19,706 nt of DNA from Chitinophagaceae bacterium (GCA_008080615.1 VIKJ01000011.1:3020-22725); one strand, 5' to 3'; counted from the stretch's first letter, positions 7,950-15,854 are shown. The notes: a model not told the origin generated them from the sequence alone. Numbers and translations: made by a program.

Positions 7950-9194
7950 TTATATTGAATCAAGTGTATAATTGCCCATTGGCATATAATCTATTAAGAT
8001 AGACCCTTCAAAGTTTTTAAAAGCACCGGTAAGCAAACGTAAGAAAGTAGATTTGCCCGAGCCCGACTCACCCATGATACACACTTTTTGCCCAGATTCT
8101 ATGGTACAATTAATATTGTTCAACACATGAGAGGTATTGCTATAACCAAAATTCACTTGATTAAATACTATGCTTACTCCTGTTGTATTTTCAGCTAATT
8201 GAATAGTGCCCTGCGTTTCAATTTCACTTTCTGTGATTTTACTAAGCTTTTCTACAGAAGTAAGTACATCATATACTTTATCTAAATTAACTATTAACTT
8301 TTCTACAGAAGCAATTACAGAAAGTATTACAATGTCTGCCGCTATAAATTGACCGATATTAATTTGTTGATCTACCAATAAAACAGCCCCTACAATTAAC
8401 ATGGCAGCTGTAATAACTAATTTAAAACTAATTAAGCTCCAATACTGCGTAAGCAATACTTTAAAATAATTGGTTCTTGCAAAAAGATATTTATCTACAA
8501 TGCGATCTGTTTTTTCAATATTCAATGAAGTACCTCTAGAATATTTAAATGTTTTTATTACCCTGGCCATTTCTTCTAACCAAGCAGCCGTTGCATATTT
8601 TTGATCACTTGCTTCTATACTAGCATCAAAGCCTGCAGGCATAGTGTAACGCAGAATTAAATATAAAATAATCAATAATACTGCACCAAAACCTATAAAC
8701 ACTGGATGATAAAAAGACAATAAAACTACTCCAAATAGAATTTGAATAATCGCTGCCGGAATATCTAGCAATAGTTTCTCAATTCCTTTTTGTAATGAAA
8801 CCGTATCAAAAAATCTGTTCACTAATTCGGGTAAATAATAGTTATCTAGTTTTTCGATATTCATTTTTGGAAGCCTATCAGCAAACTCCAAAGAGTATCG
8901 AACAAATATTTTTTGTTGAATTTTTTCTGTAACCTGCATTTGCCTTACTTGCAATAATCCATTTAGAAAAACGGCCACTAAAACCAAGGCAATTAAAATA
9001 ACAATAGAGGTAGATATACTACCTGCCATTACAAAGCTGATGATTGTTTGAATCCCAAGAGGCATTGCCAATTGAACCAACCCTGCTAGCAATGCAAAAA
9101 CATAAATAGCAGATACGTCTTTCTTGTCTAACTTCAAGAGAGCTAAAATTTTTTTTGCTGCTCCAGACGGAGATACTTTGCTTTGTGATGCCAT
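7950..9194 (-). CDS. ABC exporter, membrane domain plus truncated ATPase N-terminus
   Basis: This 414-residue frame is the first gene of the exporter operon. Residues about 25-310 are a type I ABC exporter membrane domain with about six helices (for example IYVFALLAGLVQLAMPLG and the pair around FGVVLLSFYHPVF). There is no N-terminal peptidase C39 domain, so it does not show the leader-peptide cleavage of bacteriocin exporters. The ATPase starts at about 335 with VFNQVNFGYSN (A-loop Tyr) and an intact Walker A, GESGSGKST at 375-383. It then stops after YTLDSI, before the Q-loop. The remainder follows in another frame at 7552-7947. Alone, the fragment has half an ATP site and is unlikely to work. 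The substrate is unknown; there is no exported-protein gene nearby. Confidence 0.85.
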   Translation of the reverse strand: MASQSKVSPSGAAKKILALLKLDKKDVSAIYVFALLAGLVQLAMPLGIQTIISFVMAGSISTSIVILIALVLVAVFLNGLLQVRQMQVTEKIQQKIFVRYSLEFADRLPKMNIEKLDNYYLPELVNRFFDTVSLQKGIEKLLLDIPAAIIQILFGVVLLSFYHPVFIGFGAVLLIILYLILRYTMPAGFDASIEASDQKYATAAWLEEMARVIKTFKYSRGTSLNIEKTDRIVDKYLFARTNYFKVLLTQYWSLISFKLVITAAMLIVGAVLLVDQQINIGQFIAADIVILSVIASVEKLIVNLDKVYDVLTSVEKLSKITESEIETQGTIQLAENTTGVSIVFNQVNFGYSNTSHVLNNINCTIESGQKVCIMGESGSGKSTFLRLLTGAFKNFEGSILIDYMPMGNYTLDSI

Positions 9195-9307
9195 AAGAAA
9201 ATAGTTCGGTGTTCACCTTTTATGAGGTGGACACAAAGTTTGCAATGATCGTGCCCAATATAGGAACAGGACTCTTAATTAATTGTAAAATTACATACCG
9301 ATTTATC

Positions 9308-10278
9308 ATGAATGCGAATATTCTAATTAGTAATTTAACCAATCCCGTGTTATTATTCTTCATTTTGGGGGTATTTGCCACCACTGTAAAGAGTGATTTG
9401 GAGATTCCTGCTGCCAGTGCCAAGTTTATTTCACTCTATTTGTTATTCTCCATCGGATTCAAAGGGGGCAGGAATTGGTACACAGTGGTATCAATGAACA
9501 CATTATTCAAACCCTGTTTATTGCATTGGCATTTTCGGTAGTAGTTCCTTTGTATGTTTTTCATCTATTGAGGCTTAAATTAAACGTTTTTGATGCAGGG
9601 GCAGTAGCTTCTGCGTATGGATCGGTGAGTGCTGTTACCTTCATTTCTGCTGCCTCTTTTTTAGAAATGAACCACACTCCCTTTGGGGGGCATATGGTTG
9701 CTGCAATGGCCTTAATGGAAGCACCAGCAATAGTTGTAGGAGTTATCCTTATTCGTAAATACGATAAAACCAGTAGCGAAAAAGGCAGTTTAAAAAAAGT
9801 ATTACACGAGGCATTTACAAATGGATCGGTTTTGATGATATTGGGCAGTTTGGCAATTGGTATTATTGCCGATAGCAAGCAAGCGGAAGGCATTAAGTCC
9901 TTTACTTCAGATATATTTAAGGGCTTTTTAGCCATTTTTTTATTAGAAATGGGGATGGTTGCGGCTAAAAGATTCAAGGCATTTATTCAATATGGATGGT
10001 TTGTGAGCTTATTTAGTATTCTGATTCCCTTAATAAATGGAACACTTGCAGTATTCGTTACAACTTTTGGGAATATAGATATAGGCAACCGGTTCATGTT
10101 GGCGATTCTGGCCGCTAGTGCATCTTATATTGCCGTACCTGCTGCAATGCGGCTTGCTGCTCCCAAAGCCGATCCTGGATTATATATTCCAATGGCCCTT
10201 GGTTTAACTTTCCCGTTTAATATAACTATTGGCATGCCACTCTATTGGATGTTGATTCAACAATTCCCGTCTATTTAG
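9308..10278 (+). pseudogene. sbtA: SbtA-family sodium-dependent bicarbonate transporter, frameshifted
   Basis: Two overlapping frames together encode one SbtA-type permease of about 323 residues. The first frame starts at ATG 9308 (MNANILISNLTNP) and is good up to GFKGG at about 9468, then runs out of register to a stop at 9541. The second frame carries the rest, from QELVHSGINEH to the stop at 10278. Its first ATG is at 9475. The switch is at the G5 run at 9464-9468; a sixth G restores one continuous reading through GFKGGQELVHSG. The family motif AYGSVSAVTFISAASFLE and about ten hydrophobic segments are present. Intact SbtA imports bicarbonate with sodium across the inner membrane. The gene converges on carbonic anhydrase with an 11-base gap. 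The shift could be a true mutation or a homopolymer sequencing error; no other damage is seen. Confidence 0.87.
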
Positions 10279-10289
10279 CCTCAAATTAA

Positions 10290-10922
10290 CTAGAGATCAT
10301 CAAATTCGTAAAGGGGATCAATATGGGTTTGAGCAGGAATTTCGAAAACGGTTTTGATAATGCCGTCGTGTAAATCGTATACCCAACCATGAATATCAGG
10401 TCTATTCTCCTCTTTCCATGCTTTTTGAATAATAGAGGTTTTGGCTAAATTCATTACTTGCTCTATTACATTCAATTCGATCATTCTATTCAATTGTTGA
10501 TTCTCATCTTCAATTGCATCCACTTCTTCACGGTGAAAGCGGTGCACATCTTTAATATTCCGTAACCATTTGTTAATGATGCCCATATTGTGATTGGTCA
10601 TTGCGGCTTTAACTCCACCACATCCATAATGTCCACAAACAATAATATGTTTTACATGAAGCGTTTCAACGGCATACTGAAGAACACTTAATAAATTTAA
10701 ATCGGTATTTACTACCATATTGGCAATATTACGATGTACAAATATTTCGCCCGGTTGTGTTCCGGTAATTTCATTTGCAGGTACCCTGCTATCACTACAT
10801 CCAATCCATAAAAACTCTGGTGATTGAATATCCACCAAGCGTTTAAAATAGTCGGGGTCATCCATTGTTTTCTCGCTAGCCCATGCTTTATTTTCTAGTA
10901 ATAATTTTTCGTACGATTTCAT
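10290..10922 (-). CDS. can: Beta-class carbonic anhydrase
   Basis: This 210-residue enzyme interconverts CO2 and bicarbonate. All expected active-site residues are present: zinc ligands Cys42, His98 and Cys101, and the Asp44-Arg46 dyad in CSDSRVP (42-48), with HYGCGGV at 98-104. EIFVHRNIANMV at 59-70 is the conserved stretch lining the active site. There is no signal peptide, so it acts in the cytoplasm. Length and motifs resemble the E. coli Can type. It starts two bases after the stop of the SulP transporter gene, so the two are translated from one message. Pairing of SulP with carbonic anhydrase is a known arrangement, thought to couple bicarbonate transport to hydration. The symbol is by similarity only. 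Confidence 0.95.
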   Translation of the reverse strand: MKSYEKLLLENKAWASEKTMDDPDYFKRLVDIQSPEFLWIGCSDSRVPANEITGTQPGEIFVHRNIANMVVNTDLNLLSVLQYAVETLHVKHIIVCGHYGCGGVKAAMTNHNMGIINKWLRNIKDVHRFHREEVDAIEDENQQLNRMIELNVIEQVMNLAKTSIIQKAWKEENRPDIHGWVYDLHDGIIKTVFEIPAQTHIDPLYEFDDL

Positions 10923-10924
10923 TA

Positions 10925-12484
10925 CTATTTTTTTTGAGGTTTATTAAACAATGTGTGCATTGGATTAGTAGGGCTTATTTTTATTTCTGCTCTAATATTT
11001 TTTAAATGTACATGACAAAGAAAGTTATTTACTTCTTCAATAATATCCTTATCTATAAAATCGGCCCTGCTAGCATCAATCATAACAAATGCATTTTCTG
11101 GAACTTCTTCTAACTTTTTCTTTACAATGGGCTTATTTAAAAATGATACATCTTTTCTAAATCTAATTAAATAGTTGTTGTGATCATGCACTACAATTAC
11201 AGAAGTTCTAAAATTACTTCTAATCATAAAAAATAAACCAACCACGATACCAATAATAATTCCAATCAATAAGTCTGATAATAAAATAGCAAAAACCGTT
11301 ACCACAAATGGAACAAACTGATCCCATCCTTTTATATAAAATTCTTTAAACAATTTTACTTTTGCCAATTTGTAACCAGTAAAAATTAGCACAGCAGCCA
11401 ATGCGCTTAATGGAATTTTATTTAGAAAAACAGGAATAAACATTACACAAGCCAATAATAAAACACCATGCATAATGGCAGATACTTTTGTTTTGGCTCC
11501 TGCGGTAACATTAGCAGAACTACGAACTACTACCGAAGTAAGCGGCAAACCTCCAATTAAACCAGAAACAATATTCCCAATACCTTGAGCCTTTAATTCT
11601 AAATTGGTTGGCGTAACTCTTTTGTATGGATCTAATTTATCTACCGCTTCAATACCCAATAAGGTTTCTAAACTAGCAACTATTGCAATTGTTAAAGCGG
11701 TTGTCCAAACATTCACATTATTGATATATTCAAACTTTGGCAAGGTAAAAAAGGATACAAAAGTATTGATGCTATCTGCTATAGGTAAATTAACAAGGTG
11801 TTTGCTTGTAAGTGCAGCTTCTGCATTATATCGAATAAAATATTCATTAATGAGTAAGCCAGCTAATACCACAACCAAAGGACCTGGAATCAGGTTAAGG
11901 ATTTTATTTTTTTTAATATAGGCTTGTTCCCATGCAACTAAAATGAACAATGACACCACTCCAATAATAATAGCAGTAGAACTGATTGCACTCATTGCTT
12001 GTGTTATTTCGGATAATGTATTTTTCTGATCAACTTGATCAAAACTTTCATCCCCCATAAAATCTGCATCATAGCCAACCAAGTGCGGCATTTGTTTTAA
12101 AATTAAAATCAAGCCAATGGCTGCCAACATTCCCTTAATAACAGAGTTGGGAATAAAGTCTCCTATTACACCTGCTTTTATAAATCCTAGTACTAACTGA
12201 AATACACCTGATAATACCACAGCCAATAAAAAAGCCTCATATACTTGCAGTTTAATAATACCTCCTGCAACAATTACAGTTAAACCAGCAGCTGGTCCGC
12301 TTACACTTAGTTGCGAGCCACTAATTAAACCAATTACAATACCGCCTACTATTCCGGCAATAATGCCTGAAAACAAAGGTGCGCCAGAACCCAATGCAAT
12401 ACCCAAACAAAGCGGTAAAGCAACCAGAAGAACCACAATAGATGCAGGCAAATCACTACCTATATGTTGAAAATATTTTTTCAT
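10925..12484 (-). CDS. SulP-family anion transporter, probable bicarbonate importer
   Basis: This 519-residue inner-membrane transporter belongs to the SulP (SLC26-like) family. The N-terminus shows DLPASIVVLLVALPLCLGIA, and residues about 60-70 read SVSGPAAGLTV, the conserved SulP motif. About 10-12 hydrophobic segments fill residues 15 to about 420. The last 90 or so residues form a STAS domain, with FVMIDASRADFIDKDIIEE near 463-481. Members carry sulfate, bicarbonate or other anions, and sequence alone does not settle which. The carbonic anhydrase gene two bases downstream and the SbtA gene beyond it make bicarbonate the best guess. Upstream is fabG, 80 bases away; that gap holds only a weak TACTATTG box at 12522-12529 on the minus strand and no terminator, so read-through from fabG is possible. 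Confidence 0.9.
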   Translation of the reverse strand: MKKYFQHIGSDLPASIVVLLVALPLCLGIALGSGAPLFSGIIAGIVGGIVIGLISGSQLSVSGPAAGLTVIVAGGIIKLQVYEAFLLAVVLSGVFQLVLGFIKAGVIGDFIPNSVIKGMLAAIGLILILKQMPHLVGYDADFMGDESFDQVDQKNTLSEITQAMSAISSTAIIIGVVSLFILVAWEQAYIKKNKILNLIPGPLVVVLAGLLINEYFIRYNAEAALTSKHLVNLPIADSINTFVSFFTLPKFEYINNVNVWTTALTIAIVASLETLLGIEAVDKLDPYKRVTPTNLELKAQGIGNIVSGLIGGLPLTSVVVRSSANVTAGAKTKVSAIMHGVLLLACVMFIPVFLNKIPLSALAAVLIFTGYKLAKVKLFKEFYIKGWDQFVPFVVTVFAILLSDLLIGIIIGIVVGLFFMIRSNFRTSVIVVHDHNNYLIRFRKDVSFLNKPIVKKKLEEVPENAFVMIDASRADFIDKDIIEEVNNFLCHVHLKNIRAEIKISPTNPMHTLFNKPQKK

Positions 12485-12564
12485 AATTCAATACTGTTGT
12501 TAAGAAAAGAGAAATTTATTCCAATAGTACATTAACCATTAGATAGAGATACTTTCACATCAAT

Positions 12565-13320
12565 TTAAATATTCAAGCCTCCACATGTACTCAACACCTG
12601 ACCTGTAATATACGAACTCATATCGCTTGCTAAGAATAATGTTGTGTTAGCAATTTCTTCGGCCTTGCCAAATCTTCCTAATGGAATTTTTTGTAAAAAT
12701 TGTGCGGCACCTTCTCCATCTTTTAAATAATGCGTCATATCGGTTTCAACAAAGCCAGGTGCTATTGCATTACAACGAATATTTCTAGAACCCAATTCGG
12801 CAGCAATTGATTTGGTAAATCCAATGATACCTGCTTTACTTGCTGCATAACTACTTTGCCCTGCATTTCCCCTAATACCAATAATCGAACTCATATTGAT
12901 GATACTTCCAGATTTCGCTTTCATCATTGGGCGAATAACCTGCTTGGTCATATTGAAGATACTTTTCAAGTTAATATCAATTACTTCATCCCACTGCTCT
13001 TCGGTCATGCGCAATAAAAGATTGTCTTTAGAAATGCCTGCATTGTTTACACAAACATCAATGGCACCAAACTCTTTAACTGTATCGTTTACCAATAATT
13101 CGCAATCTGCAAAAATACCTGCATTGCTTTTTACAGCTTTTACTTTAACACCCAATGCTTCAATTTGTCTAGCCAATGATGCTGCTTTTTCTGCACTGCT
13201 ATCACTTACATAAGTAAATACAATATGGCTTCCTTGTTCTGCTAATTTTAATGCAATAGCAGCGCCAATTCCGCGAGCTGCGCCAGTTACAATTGATACT
13301 TTTCCTTCAAGTAGTTTCAT
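12565..13320 (-). CDS. fabG: 3-oxoacyl-[acyl-carrier-protein] reductase
   Basis: This 251-residue short-chain dehydrogenase most resembles FabG, which reduces 3-oxoacyl-ACP with NADPH in fatty-acid elongation. The cofactor motif TGAARGIG lies at residues 12-19 and NNAG at 92-95. Asn117 (DINLKS), Ser145, Tyr158 and Lys162 (SSYAASK) complete the catalytic tetrad. The C-terminus GQVLSTCGGLNI is the typical FabG ending. The substrate is not proved by sequence, since other short-chain reductases share these motifs, but the overall pattern, including PGFVETDMT, fits FabG well. It starts 28 bases after the GH3-family gene and is likely on the same transcript. The gap between them is A/T only, with no hairpin. 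Confidence 0.9.
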   Translation of the reverse strand: MKLLEGKVSIVTGAARGIGAAIALKLAEQGSHIVFTYVSDSSAEKAASLARQIEALGVKVKAVKSNAGIFADCELLVNDTVKEFGAIDVCVNNAGISKDNLLLRMTEEQWDEVIDINLKSIFNMTKQVIRPMMKAKSGSIINMSSIIGIRGNAGQSSYAASKAGIIGFTKSIAAELGSRNIRCNAIAPGFVETDMTHYLKDGEGAAQFLQKIPLGRFGKAEEIANTTLFLASDMSSYITGQVLSTCGGLNI

Positions 13321-13348
13321 GGTAAATTATTAATTAAAAAATGGATTA

Positions 13349-14869
13349 TTAACGTGTTTGATGAGGCATCAATAATTTTATTTCCTCTATATATTTTCGC
13401 TCATTACTCAAGCGAGGTACTTTGTGTTGCCCTCCTAGTTTTCCTTTTTGCTTTAGCCAAGTATTAAAAATGCCTTTATCTAAAGCATGTACAAAAGGTA
13501 GGCTTAATGCAATGTCTTTGTAGCGCTTGGCTTCGTAATCGCTGTTGAGAGATTTTAACGCACAGTCTAGCTCATAAGCAAAATGGTCGGTACTTTCCGG
13601 GTGTTGATCAAATTCAATTAACCATTCATGCGCGCCTTTATTATTGTCTCCAAAATAAATAGGAGCTGCAGTATAATCATTTACCAACAAACCCGTTTTT
13701 TCACAAGCAATTGCTATAGCTTTATCTGCATTGTCGGCAATCAACTCTTCACCAAATGCGTTAATGTATTGTTTTAATCTTCCACTTACTTTTATTCTAA
13801 ATGGATTTAGTGAAACAAATTGAATGGTATCACCAATTAAGTATCTCCACAAACCACCATTGGTACTAATTACTAATGCATAATTTTCTCCTAACACTAC
13901 TTTATTTAAACCAATGGTACGGGGATTGGTTTTACCATATTCACTAATAGGCATGAATTCATAAAAAATACCATTCTCTACAAAAAGTAACATGCCCTCT
14001 TCATCTGGTTTATCTTGTGCAGCAAAAAATCCTTCGCTAGCATTGTACATTTCTAAATAACTACAACCTGGCCCAATTAATTTTTTAAACTGCTCTTTAT
14101 AGGGTGTAAATGAAACACCACCATGTATATATAATTCTAAATTGGGCCAAACTTCTTTGAGTGTAGATTTTCCTGTGATGGCTAAAATTCTTTTTATTAA
14201 GATGAGCGTCCAAGTAGGAACACCAGAAATAGAACTTACATCTTCTTCTATAGTACTTTGAGCCAGTCTTTCAATTTTTTCCTCCCATTCATCCATCAAC
14301 GCTATGGATAGTTCAGGGGTTCTAATCCAATTGGCCCACATGGGCGTGTTTTGCAATAACACCGCACTCAAATCGCCATATTGCATATCATCATTCACTT
14401 GGCTTATTTGATGACTTCCTCCAATTACCAATGCTTTACCCGTAAGCAAATCACTTTCGTTGCGATTATTATAATAAATAGTTAGTACATCTTTAGCACT
14501 TTGAAAATGGCAATCTTCTAAGCTCTCTTTCGTAATTGGAATGAACTTGCTTTTATCGTTGGTAGTGCCGCTGCTTTTTGCAAACCAGCTTACAGGGGTA
14601 TTCCACAAAATGTTTTCTTCGCCCTGCATAATTCGCTCTATATAGGGCTTAAGGTCGTCGTATTCATGAATGGGCACTGCTTCTTTGAATTTGCGAATGC
14701 TAAAAAGTTCATTGAAACCATATTTTCTCCCAAATTCAGTGTTTTGCCCATGGGTAACTAGGTCTTGTAACACTTCCCGCTGAGCGGAGATAGGGTCACT
14801 AAGCCATTGTTCAATGCGCCAATGCCTTAAACGGGCTAAACGTGATATTGCGGGGCTAAATAACTTCAT
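13349..14869 (-). CDS. GH3-family acyl-adenylating protein
   Basis: This 506-residue protein belongs to the GH3 family, named from plant auxin-amide synthetases. GH3 enzymes activate a carboxylic acid with ATP and join it to an amine. SSGTTNDKSKFIPIT at about 99-113 is the ATP-phosphate loop. LELYIHGGVSF and YNASEGFFAAQ form the central adenylate-binding region, and GGLWRYLIGDTI the hinge. SGRLKQYINAFGEEL opens the C-terminal domain. I place the start at ATG 14869 (MKLFSPAISRLARL). The frame is open to an earlier ATG at 14899, which would add ten residues (MELVFCPIPI) not expected in relatives. The bacterial substrate is unknown. The gene lies between lptB and fabG on the same strand, a hint of a lipid or envelope role, but no more than that. 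Confidence 0.88.
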   Translation of the reverse strand: MKLFSPAISRLARLRHWRIEQWLSDPISAQREVLQDLVTHGQNTEFGRKYGFNELFSIRKFKEAVPIHEYDDLKPYIERIMQGEENILWNTPVSWFAKSSGTTNDKSKFIPITKESLEDCHFQSAKDVLTIYYNNRNESDLLTGKALVIGGSHQISQVNDDMQYGDLSAVLLQNTPMWANWIRTPELSIALMDEWEEKIERLAQSTIEEDVSSISGVPTWTLILIKRILAITGKSTLKEVWPNLELYIHGGVSFTPYKEQFKKLIGPGCSYLEMYNASEGFFAAQDKPDEEGMLLFVENGIFYEFMPISEYGKTNPRTIGLNKVVLGENYALVISTNGGLWRYLIGDTIQFVSLNPFRIKVSGRLKQYINAFGEELIADNADKAIAIACEKTGLLVNDYTAAPIYFGDNNKGAHEWLIEFDQHPESTDHFAYELDCALKSLNSDYEAKRYKDIALSLPFVHALDKGIFNTWLKQKGKLGGQHKVPRLSNERKYIEEIKLLMPHQTR

Positions 14870-14924
14870 AATTGGGATAGGGCAAAATACTAATTCCACC
14901 CCATATTATCAATAAGCGCTAAAA

Positions 14925-14938
14925 ATGTACAAGTACAT
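14925..14938 (-). repeat. Small palindrome just after lptB, weak terminator candidate
   Basis: ATGTAC-AA-GTACAT is a perfect inverted repeat two bases beyond the lptB stop. On the minus strand it is followed by TTTTTAG. The stem is only 5-6 bp and AT-rich, so if it stops transcription it does so weakly, and the GH3 gene 70 bases on may be read through from lptB. Confidence 0.3.
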
Positions 14939-14939
14939 G

Positions 14940-15728
14940 TTAATAAGCATCCATTGAACTGGCTGGATTGTCTCTGGCCATATCTATGATCCAATCTTTG
15001 CGCTTGAGCTCAAAATTGGTTCCCAAATACAATCGGCGAACATGCTCATCATCCGCCAATTCCTCGGCTGTTCCATGTTTGAAAATCTTGCCCTCAATTA
15101 ACAAATAAGCCCTATCACAAATAGAAAGGGTTTCATTAACGTTATGGTCGGTTATGAGGATGCCAATATTCTTATATTTCAATCGGGCAACTACTGTTTG
15201 AATGTCTTCTACTGCTATGGGATCCACGCCAGCAAAGGGTTCATCTAATAAAATAAACTTAGGGTCAACCGCCAATGCCCTAGCAATCTCCGTTCTTCTG
15301 CGTTCACCCCCACTAAGGCTATCGCCGTTATTGGTGCGCACATGGTGCAGGTTAAATTCATCTAATAATGACTCTAATTTATGCGATCTTTCGGCCTTGG
15401 TAAGCTTGGTCATTTCTAGCACAGCCATGATATTGTCTTCTACACTAAGCTTTCTAAAAACACTGGCTTCCTGTGGCAAATAGCCAATACCCATTTGGGC
15501 GCGCTTATACATGGGAAGCTTGGTAATATCTTGGTCATTTAAAAAAACTGTACCCTGATCTGGCTTAATTAAGCCCACCACCATATAAAAACTGGTGGTT
15601 TTGCCCGCACCATTGGGGCCCAGCAAACCCACAATCTCTCCCTGCTGCACCGAAACAGATACATTGTTTACAACGGTTCTGCCCTTATAGCTTTTTACGA
15701 GGTCCTTGGTATGTATGGTGAGGTTCAC
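14940..15728 (-). CDS. lptB: LPS export ABC transporter ATP-binding protein LptB
   Basis: This 262-residue cytoplasmic ATPase powers extraction of lipopolysaccharide from the inner membrane together with LptF/LptG. All ATPase motifs are intact: Walker A GPNGAGKTT at 37-45, the Q-loop in GYLPQEASVF with Gln86, signature LSGGERRR at 138-145, Walker B FILLDEP at 158-164, and switch His195 in ITDHNVNET. PFAGVDPIAVEDIQ is highly typical of LptB. The C-terminal tail after residue 240 is about 20 residues longer than in E. coli, common in this phylum. No lptF, lptG, lptC or lptA gene is adjacent. It is divergent from metF, with a TATTTTTG box 14 bases upstream of the ATG. The contrast with the degenerate exporter ATPase at 7552-9194 is marked. 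Confidence 0.95.
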   Translation of the reverse strand: MNLTIHTKDLVKSYKGRTVVNNVSVSVQQGEIVGLLGPNGAGKTTSFYMVVGLIKPDQGTVFLNDQDITKLPMYKRAQMGIGYLPQEASVFRKLSVEDNIMAVLEMTKLTKAERSHKLESLLDEFNLHHVRTNNGDSLSGGERRRTEIARALAVDPKFILLDEPFAGVDPIAVEDIQTVVARLKYKNIGILITDHNVNETLSICDRAYLLIEGKIFKHGTAEELADDEHVRRLYLGTNFELKRKDWIIDMARDNPASSMDAY

Positions 15729-15742
15729 AATAATGGTTTATA

Positions 15743-15750
15743 CAAAAATA
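15743..15750 (-). promoter_or_regulatory. Probable -7 promoter element for lptB
   Basis: Read on the minus strand the bases are TATTTTTG, an exact TAnnTTTG match, ending 14 bases before the lptB ATG at 15728. The leader would be about 10 bases. No TTG is found at the -33 distance; that side is taken by the palindrome at 15751-15767. Confidence 0.42.
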
Positions 15751-15767
15751 GCTTTTATTATAAAAGC
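15751..15767. promoter_or_regulatory. Perfect 17-base palindrome in the lptB-metF divergent gap
   Basis: GCTTTTAT-T-ATAAAAGC is an exact inverted repeat (8-1-8) abutting the lptB -7 box, so on the lptB side it covers the core spacer. That is a typical operator position. It is too AT-rich and lacks the U tract needed for a terminator. No second copy was noticed elsewhere in the window. The rest of the 126-base gap shows no clear metF promoter box. Confidence 0.4.
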
Positions 15768-15854
15768 ATTACACTTTAGCATAATCCTTTAACAGAAGCT
15801 TTATCAAACAAAATCAGGATGTATATTGCAGTCCATTTAACTATTTGGTGAATT

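Noticed and set aside
9234..9242. CAAAGTTTG between the ABC operon and SbtA as a shared bidirectional -7 box
   Set aside because: Each strand has one mismatch to TAnnTTTG and no -33 element at proper spacing, so it is not strong enough to list.
9209..9307. Upstream extension of the SbtA frame to an ATG at 9209
   Set aside because: The extra 33 residues contain charged and hydrophobic stretches unlike the family and overlap the promoter area; ATG 9308 gives the expected N-terminus.
9464..9468. Phase-variable contingency tract in sbtA
   Set aside because: Five G is shorter than typical slipping tracts; a simple mutation or sequencing error is more likely, so this is kept only as a possibility in the frameshift finding.
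12522..12529. TACTATTG on the minus strand as a promoter of the SulP gene
   Set aside because: One mismatch and no -33 element; such boxes are common in AT-rich gaps.
12896..13213. Open frame on the plus strand inside fabG
   Set aside because: Antisense to the catalytic core of FabG; no independent support.
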